From an uncultured Verrucomicrobiae bacterium (GTDB lineage Bacteria; Verrucomicrobiota; Verrucomicrobiia; Verrucomicrobiales; Akkermansiaceae), in the NCBI GenBank assembly GCA_937957985.1, contig CALGOH010000211.1, positions 1 through 39,160 of the forward strand: a stretch of 39,160 nt of DNA, given 5' to 3'. A program made the position numbers and the translations under genes. This document shows, piece after piece, positions 1 to 7,882 of the stretch (position 1 is its first letter; the number at the start of each line of letters is the position of its first letter). The notes below the pieces were generated by a model. It did not search any database, had not been told where the DNA came from, and was given only the letters and a program-made list of their open reading frames with translations.

Positions 1-141
1 ATGGTGGCAAGGATCGGGGGCAGGTGCTTGGAGGCGGTCATGACAGTGGTGGCGGGGGTGCAGATGTTGGTGGGGATTCTCGGGCGCGGAGGCTACGTTG
101 GCAACCCCGTCCGGTCTGTCGGGCTTGCGGACGATTTCCGG

Positions 142-1215
142 TCAGATCGTGTCGTTGAGGGAATCGTAGGGAACGGGATGGTCGTCCTCGTCGTCGGCCG
201 CGCTGGGGAGGTGGCCGGTGGTGCGGGCGATGCGGGACTCGGCCCGGTCGATTTCTTCCAGCGAGGCGAGGTGGAAGAGACCGTCGCCCTCGTCGGCCGT
301 GGCGTCGTTGGTGCGTCCGATGAGGAGGCCGGCCCGGCTGGCGATGACCGGGGTGTCGCCCGTGCCGTGGGGATCGGCGACGAAACCGAGCTGGGTGCCG
401 GCTTCGACCGCCTTTCCGAGCGGAACGAGGGGGGTGAAGATCCCGCCCGCGGGGGCGCGTTCCCAGAACGAGCGGGACGAGACCAGCGGCAGGCGGCGGA
501 CGGCGGCCTTGCCGCGCAGCATGCCGAGCTGGCGCATCACCGAGAACGTGCCGTGCACACCGAAGCGGATCGCCGGGGTGTCCAGGCGCATCGCCTCGCC
601 GGCTTCGTAGAGGAGACAGGTCTTTCCGAGGTCCTGGCAGGCGCGGCGGAAGGTGCCTTCGCGCGGTTGACCGACGAGGATGACCGGCGGGGCGAAGACG
701 CGGGCGAGCTCGAGCGCGTGGGGGCGGTCGGGGCAGATGCGGATCTGGGGAAGATTCGGCCGGTTGACCGCGCCGGTGTGGAGATCGATCAGGACATCGG
801 CCCGGCGGGCGACCTGGTCGACGAGCACCTTGGCGAGCCGGGACCCGAGCGATCCGGTGGGGCTGCCGGGAAAGAGCCGGTTGAGATCGCGCCGGTCGGG
901 CATGTAGCGCGAGCGGGTGACGAAGCCGGGGCGGTTGACGATGGGCACGGCCAGCAGCGTCCCGGCCAGGCGGTTCAGCCGGCGATCGCGCAGCAGTCGG
1001 CGGATGATTTCGGTGCCGTTCGTCTCGTCGCCGTGGACGGCCGCGGTGACCAGCAGGGTCGGCCCCGGGCGGCGGCCATGGATGACGTGAACGGCCAGTC
1101 GCAGCGACTCGGAGGTCAGGTAGGTGCCGACGTCGAGCTGGACGCGCTCGCGCGAGCCGGGCCGGACCTCGGCATCACCGAGGCGGAACGGATCGCGGCT
1201 GGAGCGCTGGGGCAT
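142..1215 (-). CDS. Succinylglutamate desuccinylase/aspartoacylase family zinc carboxypeptidase
   Basis: A 357-residue protein of the AstE/aspartoacylase branch of zinc carboxypeptidases. The zinc-binding H-x-x-E motif is visible in HGDETNG (H61, E64). A DLNRLFPG motif follows near residue 110, the third zinc ligand is likely H146 in DLHTG, and E204 in YEAGE is a candidate catalytic glutamate. The family hydrolyses N-acyl amino acids or C-terminal acidic residues; the substrate cannot be read here. It starts 56 nt after the rimK stop on the same strand, so co-transcription is likely. Such proteins often neighbour rimK, which suggests, as inference only, a role in removing or processing RimK-added glutamates. 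The acidic C-terminal tail is probably disordered. Confidence 0.88.
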   Translation of the reverse strand: MPQRSSRDPFRLGDAEVRPGSRERVQLDVGTYLTSESLRLAVHVIHGRRPGPTLLVTAAVHGDETNGTEIIRRLLRDRRLNRLAGTLLAVPIVNRPGFVTRSRYMPDRRDLNRLFPGSPTGSLGSRLAKVLVDQVARRADVLIDLHTGAVNRPNLPQIRICPDRPHALELARVFAPPVILVGQPREGTFRRACQDLGKTCLLYEAGEAMRLDTPAIRFGVHGTFSVMRQLGMLRGKAAVRRLPLVSSRSFWERAPAGGIFTPLVPLGKAVEAGTQLGFVADPHGTGDTPVIASRAGLLIGRTNDATADEGDGLFHLASLEEIDRAESRIARTTGHLPSAADDEDDHPVPYDSLNDTI

Positions 1216-1271
1216 GGGCGAGGCTGACGTCCCGGCGCTCCGACTTCAAGCGGTTGACGCCGTCTTGCGGG

Positions 1272-2177
1272 TCATCCCTTGCCCCGGGTCCGGGTGGCTC
1301 CGCTCTTGGCGTTCTTCTCGATGAACTCGATGATCTTTCCGGCGACGTCCTTGCCGGTGGCTTCCTCGATGCCTTCGAGACCGGGCGAGGAATTCACCTC
1401 CATGACCACGGGGCCGTGATTCGAGCGCAGGAGATCGACGCCGGCGATGTTGAGCCCCATCACGCGGGCGGCGCGGACGGCGGTCGAGCGTTCTTCCGGG
1501 GTGATCTTGACCACGCTGGAGGAGCCGCCGCGGTGGAGGTTCGAGCGGAATTCCCCCTCGGCGCCCTGGCGTTTCATGGCGGCGACCACCTTGTCGCCGA
1601 CGACGAAGCAGCGAATGTCGGAGCCGCCGGCCTCGGAGATGAATTCCTGGGCGAGGATGTTGGCCTCGAGCCCGCGGAAGGCCTCGATCACCGACTCGGC
1701 CGCCTTCTGCGTTTCGGCGAGCACGACGCCGACGCCCTGGGTGCCTTCGAGCAGCTTGATGACGATCGGGGCGCCGCCGCAGAGCTTGATGAGGTGGCCG
1801 GTGGCCTTGGTGTCGTGGGCGAAGGCGGTGACGGGAAGTCCGATGCCCTTGCGGGCCAGCAGTTGCAGCGAGCGCAGCTTGTCGCGGGAGCGCGAGATGG
1901 CGACCGATTCGTTCGCCGAATAGGTGCCCATCATTTCGAACTGCCGCACCACGGCGGTGCCGTAGAAGGTGTGGGTCGCCCCGATGCGCGGGATGATGGC
2001 ATCGACCTGCCAGATCTCCTCGTCGCCGAGGTAGATGCGGGGGCGCATGGTGGTGATGTTCATGTGGCATCGCAGGTAGTCGATGCGGCGCATTTCGTGG
2101 CCCCTCTCCCTGCCGGCCTCGATGAGACGCTGGGTGGAGTAGAGCTTCGCGTTGCGGGAAAGGACGACGATTTTCAT
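1272..2177 (-). CDS. rimK: RimK-type glutamate ligase (ribosomal protein S6 modification)
   Basis: A 301-residue ATP-grasp ligase matching RimK along its whole length. Visible features are the N-terminal MKIVVLSRN strand, the conserved IPRIGATHTFYG segment, the NESVAISRSRDKL stretch entering the ATP-grasp fold, the VIKLLEGTQGVGV nucleotide-binding loop and the metal-binding VMEVNSSPGLEGIE near the C-terminus. In Escherichia coli RimK adds glutamates to the C-terminus of ribosomal protein S6; other members ligate glutamate to other acceptors. The basic C-terminal tail (GATRTRGKG) is a small extension. It lies upstream of the carboxypeptidase and 47 nt downstream of the channel gene on the same strand. 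Confidence 0.93.
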   Translation of the reverse strand: MKIVVLSRNAKLYSTQRLIEAGRERGHEMRRIDYLRCHMNITTMRPRIYLGDEEIWQVDAIIPRIGATHTFYGTAVVRQFEMMGTYSANESVAISRSRDKLRSLQLLARKGIGLPVTAFAHDTKATGHLIKLCGGAPIVIKLLEGTQGVGVVLAETQKAAESVIEAFRGLEANILAQEFISEAGGSDIRCFVVGDKVVAAMKRQGAEGEFRSNLHRGGSSSVVKITPEERSTAVRAARVMGLNIAGVDLLRSNHGPVVMEVNSSPGLEGIEEATGKDVAGKIIEFIEKNAKSGATRTRGKG

Positions 2178-2224
2178 GCGGGAAAGTGGGTGGGTGTCCG
2201 GAAGACACGTGCGGAACCCGACGG

Positions 2225-3916
2225 CTATGGCTGGTCGTCCGGAGCGTCAAGGGAAACCCCGGCGCCGGCGGCCTGGTGCACCGTGACCTGCGTGAAGGGG
2301 ATGACCCAGTCGTGCTCGTTGCAGACATCGACGCAGAGCTTCTGAAGCAGACGCTGGATCGCGTTGTAGCGGGAGGCGGCCTCGCCGGTGAAGTCGGCGA
2401 GCACCTCGTAGTCGAGCGAGGAACTGCCCGCGGCCCTGAACTCGACGTTGAGGTTGTGAAGAACCTCGTGGCCGAATTTCTCGATCAGCCCGGCTTTCAG
2501 GCGCTCGGTGAGGATTCGCGGCGCCTCGGTGGTGCAGATGGCCTGGTGGGCGTAGTCGATGCCGAAGACCGACGAGACGCGGAAGCCGGTGGAAAGGTTC
2601 TCCGGGGAGAGGGCGAGGAAATCCGCGGTGGGATAGGTCTTCCTGCTGCCGCCGAGCCGCAGGACGGTCACGCGTTCCGGTGTCTGCTGGATCACCTTGC
2701 CGTAGGTCCCGTCTCCCAGGATCACCCAGTCGTTTTCGGAGGTCGGGAACCACGGCTCCTTGCGGTCGCAGGGGCGTGAGTGCAGCTCGTTGACCTTGCG
2801 GATCGGAAGACGGAGCCTGCCGCCGCCGAGGAGGGGATTGCTGAAGTGGCAGTAGACTCCGAGGCGATCGACGCGCCACGGCACGCCGTCGTGGACCAGC
2901 CGTTCGCCCTCGCGCACCGGGCCGAGGTTGAGGATGGTGCGGATCTGGTCGATGTAGGGGGGCAGGGATTGGCGCGAGGCGATGACGATGCCCGCCAGGA
3001 TGATGGCCGAGATGGTGAGCAGCAGCCAGTCGCCGCGGAGGTAGAAGACGACCAGCGAAGCGGTGATCGCGAGGATGATCGCCAGCGCGGCGGCGAGCAG
3101 GTCGATGAAGCGGGAGGTCAGGCGCGGTTCCCCCTTGCGGTGGAACGGGCTCACCCGCCTGAAGAGGCGGTAGAGGCGGCGGAAGGCGACGAAGGAGAGG
3201 ATGAAGGCGACGATCGCCAGAAGGAGGTTCAGGCCCCGGCTTTTCCAGAAGGTCGACAGGCCGGTGGAGATCGACTCGATGATGGTGGGTGTGTTGCGTT
3301 CCCGCTCCGAGATCTTCGCTTCGATGACGTCGATCCGCCCCGACACCTCGGTCAGGCGCTCCTTCCAGAGTGCGAGGGTCTGCCGGACCTGGGCGGCGAC
3401 GGATTCATCCAGGTCCTCGCGCTCGAGCAGCTTTTCGAGCCTCTTGACGGCCGATTCGGCGAGCTTGCGGCGGTCGTTCGCCTCCGTGAGATCGTCGCGC
3501 AGTTGCTCCATCTCCCGCGGCGCCGATGTCGCATTGCGAAACCAGTCGAGCAGAGGCTGGAGGATTTCCTGGAATTCCTCGTTGAGGGACTTGCCGGCGT
3601 CTCCTTCGCCGAAGTAGCGGTCCTCATCGACCCCGGAGGCGGTGGTCCGGAAGTCGTCCCTGAGTTGTTCCAGGCGTTGGCGGACTTCCGCGACCTCCTC
3701 CTCGATCTTCTTGCGCTCGACCTCGCTGGAAGTCTCGTCCAGTTGGCGGAGAAGATTCTTCAGGGCCGCCTCCTCGCGCTCGATCAACGGCAGGGTCGAG
3801 CGCAGGGCCTCCATGCTCTTCTCGGGGGCCGGGTTCGGCCCGTCCTGCGCCGGAGCGGACACGAGGGTCAGCAGCAGGGTCAGGGCGAAGGCGATCCAAG
3901 GGCGGAGAGACATCAT
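2225..3916 (-). CDS. MscS-like mechanosensitive channel with a periplasmic coiled coil
   Basis: A protein of 563 residues if the first of two adjacent ATGs is used; the second, at 3913, is equally possible. A signal-like hydrophobic segment (about 8-22) precedes a long charged coiled-coil region (about 35-205). Three predicted membrane helices follow (about 229-246, 270-293, 296-314). The segment after the last helix resembles the MscS Sm-like beta domain and seems to occur twice, about 334-378 and 394-436, before the alpha/beta C-terminal domain. MscS channels open on membrane tension to release solutes in hypo-osmotic shock. Gene context (beta-galactosidase upstream, rimK downstream) says nothing about its role. 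The family is clear; whether it conducts or signals is not. Confidence 0.85.
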   Translation of the reverse strand: MMSLRPWIAFALTLLLTLVSAPAQDGPNPAPEKSMEALRSTLPLIEREEAALKNLLRQLDETSSEVERKKIEEEVAEVRQRLEQLRDDFRTTASGVDEDRYFGEGDAGKSLNEEFQEILQPLLDWFRNATSAPREMEQLRDDLTEANDRRKLAESAVKRLEKLLEREDLDESVAAQVRQTLALWKERLTEVSGRIDVIEAKISERERNTPTIIESISTGLSTFWKSRGLNLLLAIVAFILSFVAFRRLYRLFRRVSPFHRKGEPRLTSRFIDLLAAALAIILAITASLVVFYLRGDWLLLTISAIILAGIVIASRQSLPPYIDQIRTILNLGPVREGERLVHDGVPWRVDRLGVYCHFSNPLLGGGRLRLPIRKVNELHSRPCDRKEPWFPTSENDWVILGDGTYGKVIQQTPERVTVLRLGGSRKTYPTADFLALSPENLSTGFRVSSVFGIDYAHQAICTTEAPRILTERLKAGLIEKFGHEVLHNLNVEFRAAGSSSLDYEVLADFTGEAASRYNAIQRLLQKLCVDVCNEHDWVIPFTQVTVHQAAGAGVSLDAPDDQP

Positions 3917-3977
3917 CGGCTCGGACACTATGACGCCAGCTTGGCAGGCCTGTCTAGCAGACTTCGGGCGCGGCCGG

Positions 3978-6900
3978 TCAGCGCACCGGCTCCAGCAGGA
4001 ACTGCCAGTGGTATTCCCGGTCCGGCTTGAGCAGATACTTGTCGAGCGGCCACGCCCCCCAGGAATTGATGCCGCCCACGCCCATCTGGGCATGATCGAT
4101 GTGAAGGGTGACGTAGTCCTGCTTCTCCAGATCGTACGGATGGCGGGTGCCTTCCAGAGAAGCATCGTCGAAGGGATGGGCGGAGATTTCGAGCGGAGCG
4201 CCCAGCGCCCGGATCATCAGGCCCTTTCCGGATGCGTCGGTGAAGCTGGCATGACGGACGTCGGTGCGGTTGCCGGTTTCCTGCGGCTCGACGTAGGGGA
4301 ACCACGCTTCATCGACCTTCACGCTCCAGGCTCCGAAGCGGCCGCCGGTCTTGCGGTCGCGCATCGTTTCGTGGGGTCCGCGGCCGTACCAGCGCCACGT
4401 GTCGAGGTCCTTGCGGAGTCGGCCGCTCATCCCGATGCGGGGGATCGCCCGTCCGAGCGGCTTGCCGGCGGGCTTGAGCGTGGCATCGACCGCCACCTTG
4501 CCGTCCGATGTCACCTTGTAAACGAGTGCGGCGGTGGTGTCGCCGGCCGGGATGGCGAGATCGAGACGGACCAGTCCGGCGCCGCCGTTCTTCTCGACCC
4601 GGGTGGATGTCGCCCTGGCCCCGGCTCCGGCATCGCGCCAGACACCGCACTGCTTGGCGTAGCCGTTGGCGCGGTCGTTGTCGGTGGGGGCCCGCCAGAA
4701 GTCGAAACCGAGCGGCGCGGCGAGTTGTTCGACGCCATCGACGATGTAGCTGGCGAGGGCGCCGGTCCGGCGGTTGACGACCGCTGAAAATCCCTTTCCG
4801 GAAATGGTGACGGCTTCCTCGGTTTCCGAGATCTCGACCGCTCCGGCGGGCTCCCCCGATGGGACGGCGAAGGGGGTGCCCGCGACGTGAAACTGTTCCC
4901 AGGCGACCACATGCCCGGCCTCCGCCCACGGCGTGTCCTTCTTGAGCCGGAGCTCGGCGGTGAGCATCACCTCGGTGCCGGCCTGCAGCTTGAAGACCGG
5001 CAGGTCGATCGGGATGTCGGCCGACCGGCCCGGAGGAACGGCCGGCAGTCGGAGTTCCGTATCGACCTCGCCCTCGCCGTTGGTGAGCAGGCCGGTGAAG
5101 AGTGCGAGGTCCGACAGATCGGCGAAGAAGCGCTTGTTCCGGATGCGGAGCACGCCGTCCTCGAGCGTGATGTCCATGTCTTCGTAGCACTTCCGCACTT
5201 CGGGGAGCTGCGGCGTCGGCTTGCGGTCGGCGGTGACGATCCCGTTGCAGCAGAAGTTGTCGTCGTTGGGCTTGTCGCCGTAGTCGCCGCCGTAGGCAAA
5301 GTATTCGCGCCCGTTTTTCGATTCGCGCAGGCCCTGGTCGATGTAGTCCCAGATGAAGCCACCCTGGAGCAGGCGTTCCTCCCCGAAGATCCTCCAGTAG
5401 TCGACGAGGCCGCCGGAGGAGTTGCCCATGGCGTGGGAATACTCGCAAAGGATGAGCGGACGCTGTTCCGCGGACGGTTTCCTCGACTCGCTGGCAACGT
5501 ACTTCATGCAGGCCGCGGGCGGCGCGTACATGGGGGAGAAGAGATCGACGTGACCGGCGTGTCCGGCGCCCTCGTAGTGAACGGGGCGGGAGGGTTCGTG
5601 CCGCTTGATCCACTCCGAGGCGGCGACGAAGTTGGAACCGTCGCCGGCCTCGTTGCCCAGCGACCAGAGGATGATCGAGGGGTGGTTCTTGAAGGCGTGG
5701 ACCATGTTGGCGACGCGATCGACATGGGCGTCCTTCCAGGAGGGGGCCTTGGCCAGCGATTCCGGGCCGTATCCCATGCCGTGCGACTCGATGTTGGCCT
5801 CCGCGCAGAGGTAGATGCCGTACTCGTCGCAGAGTTCGTAGAAGCGCGGGTCGTTCGGATAGTGGCAGGTGCGGATCGCGTTGATGTTGTTGTGCTTGGC
5901 GACGAGGATGTCCTCGATCATCCGCTCCTCGGAAACGTAGTGGGCGGTGTCGGGGTCGTGATCGTGGCGGTTGACTCCCTTGATCATGACCGGGCGGCCG
6001 TTGACCAGCAACAGACCGTCGCGAACCTCGCTGCGCGAGAAGCCGATACGGGAAGCGTAGTAGTCGACCGGCTTGCCCGCATCGTCACGGAGGGTGAGCA
6101 GGAGGTTGTACAGGGTCGGCGATTCGGCGGACCACGGCGCCACGCCGAGGTCGGTGAGGATCGTCGAGGCCCCGCCGTCGGCGTCCGGCGTGAGCAAGGT
6201 CGAGACGAGTTCCGAGCCGTCGGCGGCGAGCACCTTCGCATCGACCGAGGCGCCGGCGGGAATGTCACCGCCCGCGAGATTCCGCAGTTCCACCCGCAGG
6301 TCGAGGGTGCCGCGGGAACAATCGTCATTCAGCCCTCCGCGGGCGAGATGGTCCCGGATCTGCAGCGGTGCGGAGGACCAGAGATACACGTCGCGGAAGA
6401 TGCCGGAAAGCCGCCAGAAGTCCTGACACTCGAGGTAGGAGCCGTCGGAATAGCGGTAGACCTCGACGGCGACCGTGTTTTCTCCGGGGCGGAGATGCTT
6501 CGTGATGTCGAACTCGGCGGGTGTTCGCGAGTCCTGCGAATAACCGACCTTCCCGCCGTTGATCCACAGGTGGAAGGCCGAGGAGACGCCGTTGAAGATG
6601 ATGAAGGTATGGCGGCCCTCCCAGTCCTCCGGGATCGAGAAGGTCCGGCGGTAGGAGGAGACGGGATTGCGCTCGTGAAAGGTCGTGAAGTCCTTCGGCG
6701 GCTCGCCCATCACCCGGGGCGGATCCTTTTTGAACGGATAGCCGATGTTGGAGTAGATCGGCGTGCCGTGGCCCTCGCGCTCGACGTTCGAGGGCACCCG
6801 GATCGTGCCCCAGCCCGAGTCGTCGAAGTCGGGATGATGGAAACCGGCCGGTCTCTTGTCGGGATGATCGACCCAGTGAAACTTCCACTCGCCGTTCAGG

Positions 6901-7082
6901 AGCAGGGCGTAGGGAGACTCGAGGCGCTTTTTCGACAGGGCATCGTCGGCGGTGGGGAAGGGCATCGAAACCGCCCGCGGCTCCTCTTTGCCGATGCGGA
7001 AGACCTTCTCGTTCTCCCAGTCCGGGCTGTCTTCCGCGAGGGCGTGGATGCCGAGAAGGAGGAGCGGGAGGAAGGGTTTCAT
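3978..7082 (-). CDS. Exported beta-galactosidase, glycoside hydrolase family 2 (LacZ-like)
   Basis: A 1034-residue protein with full LacZ architecture: N-terminal jelly-roll (DSGWGTIRVPSNVE, SAFHLWINGGKVGYSQDS), immunoglobulin-like domains, TIM barrel and C-terminal beta-sandwich. The acid/base glutamate is E478 in WSLGNEAGDG and the nucleophile is E547 in LCEYSHAMGN. The C-terminal small chain carries the familiar DFWRAPTDND motif. Unlike Escherichia coli LacZ it has an N-terminal signal peptide (about residues 1-16, ending HALA), so it probably acts in the periplasm or outside on galactosides from plant or algal glycans. No lac permease or repressor is adjacent; it follows the nitroreductase by 12 nt on the same strand. 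No change in a key residue is seen. Confidence 0.95.
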   Translation of the reverse strand: MKPFLPLLLLGIHALAEDSPDWENEKVFRIGKEEPRAVSMPFPTADDALSKKRLESPYALLLNGEWKFHWVDHPDKRPAGFHHPDFDDSGWGTIRVPSNVEREGHGTPIYSNIGYPFKKDPPRVMGEPPKDFTTFHERNPVSSYRRTFSIPEDWEGRHTFIIFNGVSSAFHLWINGGKVGYSQDSRTPAEFDITKHLRPGENTVAVEVYRYSDGSYLECQDFWRLSGIFRDVYLWSSAPLQIRDHLARGGLNDDCSRGTLDLRVELRNLAGGDIPAGASVDAKVLAADGSELVSTLLTPDADGGASTILTDLGVAPWSAESPTLYNLLLTLRDDAGKPVDYYASRIGFSRSEVRDGLLLVNGRPVMIKGVNRHDHDPDTAHYVSEERMIEDILVAKHNNINAIRTCHYPNDPRFYELCDEYGIYLCAEANIESHGMGYGPESLAKAPSWKDAHVDRVANMVHAFKNHPSIILWSLGNEAGDGSNFVAASEWIKRHEPSRPVHYEGAGHAGHVDLFSPMYAPPAACMKYVASESRKPSAEQRPLILCEYSHAMGNSSGGLVDYWRIFGEERLLQGGFIWDYIDQGLRESKNGREYFAYGGDYGDKPNDDNFCCNGIVTADRKPTPQLPEVRKCYEDMDITLEDGVLRIRNKRFFADLSDLALFTGLLTNGEGEVDTELRLPAVPPGRSADIPIDLPVFKLQAGTEVMLTAELRLKKDTPWAEAGHVVAWEQFHVAGTPFAVPSGEPAGAVEISETEEAVTISGKGFSAVVNRRTGALASYIVDGVEQLAAPLGFDFWRAPTDNDRANGYAKQCGVWRDAGAGARATSTRVEKNGGAGLVRLDLAIPAGDTTAALVYKVTSDGKVAVDATLKPAGKPLGRAIPRIGMSGRLRKDLDTWRWYGRGPHETMRDRKTGGRFGAWSVKVDEAWFPYVEPQETGNRTDVRHASFTDASGKGLMIRALGAPLEISAHPFDDASLEGTRHPYDLEKQDYVTLHIDHAQMGVGGINSWGAWPLDKYLLKPDREYHWQFLLEPVR

Positions 7083-7094
7083 GGAGAGGGGGGT

Positions 7095-7739
7095 TCAAAC
7101 GGATTGAATGACCTCTTCACGCGGAAACCGCGCCTTGGGGCGGGCCGCGTGGTGATCATCGGGGGAGCGGTAGCCGGCCGCGCAGCCCACGCAGGTGGCG
7201 TAGCCGCTGCCTTCGAGGCCGAGGATGCGATCGTAGCTGGCGGGGTCGAGTCCCTCGAGCGGACAGGTGTCGATGCCGAGCACCGCGGCGGATGTCATGA
7301 ACTGGCCGAGGGCGATGTAGGTCTGGCGGATGTTCCAGGCGTGCCGCTGCTCGACGCTCATGTTGTTGGCGAAGCCGTCGACGACCTTGCCGAAGCCCTC
7401 GAGATCGGCGGGATCCTGGCCCTGAACCTCGGCGACCCTCGCCAGCCAGCGGGCGGTGTCCTCGGGAGTGAGGTCGGTTCGCGAAGTGAAGACGACCAGC
7501 TTGTCCGCATCGGTCACCTGGCCCTGGTTCCAAGAGACCTCGCGGAGTCGTGCGCGGGTCGCCGGATCTTCGATGACGAGAAAGCGCCAGGGCTGGAGGC
7601 CGAAGGACGAGGGAGCGAGAACGAGGGAGTCCAGCATGGCGTCCCAGGTCTCGTCGGGGATCGACCTGCCGGGATCGAATGCTTTCGTCGCATAGCGGAA
7701 ATTGAGGGCGGCGCGGAGGTCGGATGGGGAAATGGACAT
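7095..7739 (-). CDS. NAD(P)H-dependent nitroreductase family oxidoreductase
   Basis: A 214-residue FMN-dependent nitroreductase of the NfsB-like type. The N-terminal RYATKAFDPG carries the flavin-phosphate-binding arginine, LAPSSFGLQPWRFLVI is the classic flavin-contact helix and strand, and CPLEGLDPASYD is the substrate-side segment typical of dihydropteridine reductase/NfsB relatives. I chose the ATG at 7739 because homologues begin with a short SPSDLRAALNFRYATK-like stretch; an in-frame ATG at 7775 would add 12 unusual residues. The stop lies 12 nt before the beta-galactosidase start, so the two may share a transcript. The physiological substrate (nitroaromatics, quinones, pteridines) cannot be deduced. 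Confidence 0.9.
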   Translation of the reverse strand: MSISPSDLRAALNFRYATKAFDPGRSIPDETWDAMLDSLVLAPSSFGLQPWRFLVIEDPATRARLREVSWNQGQVTDADKLVVFTSRTDLTPEDTARWLARVAEVQGQDPADLEGFGKVVDGFANNMSVEQRHAWNIRQTYIALGQFMTSAAVLGIDTCPLEGLDPASYDRILGLEGSGYATCVGCAAGYRSPDDHHAARPKARFPREEVIQSV

Positions 7740-7882
7740 TGCGCGGGATTCTGTCGTCGGAAGCGGTTGGCGCAAGCGTCAACGCGGATCACCGGTCCCG
7801 CTTTGGGGAACGTCGCCGCGGCGGCCCGATGTTAGCGTCGATCCTCCCGGGGCGAGGCGGCTGGCGACGGACGGATCGCGAA

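Noticed and set aside
1..41. Possible minus-strand gene running off the left edge (ATG at 41, MTASKHLPPILAT)
   Set aside because: Only 13 codons are visible, with no ribosome-binding site and no recognisable motif, so it cannot be supported.
1..1227. Long plus-strand frame over the first 1.2 kb
   Set aside because: It mirrors the minus-strand carboxypeptidase, whose zinc motifs are intact. GC-rich DNA gives such antisense frames throughout the window (for example over lptD, the beta-galactosidase, acs, hoxF and hoxH), and none shows a domain.
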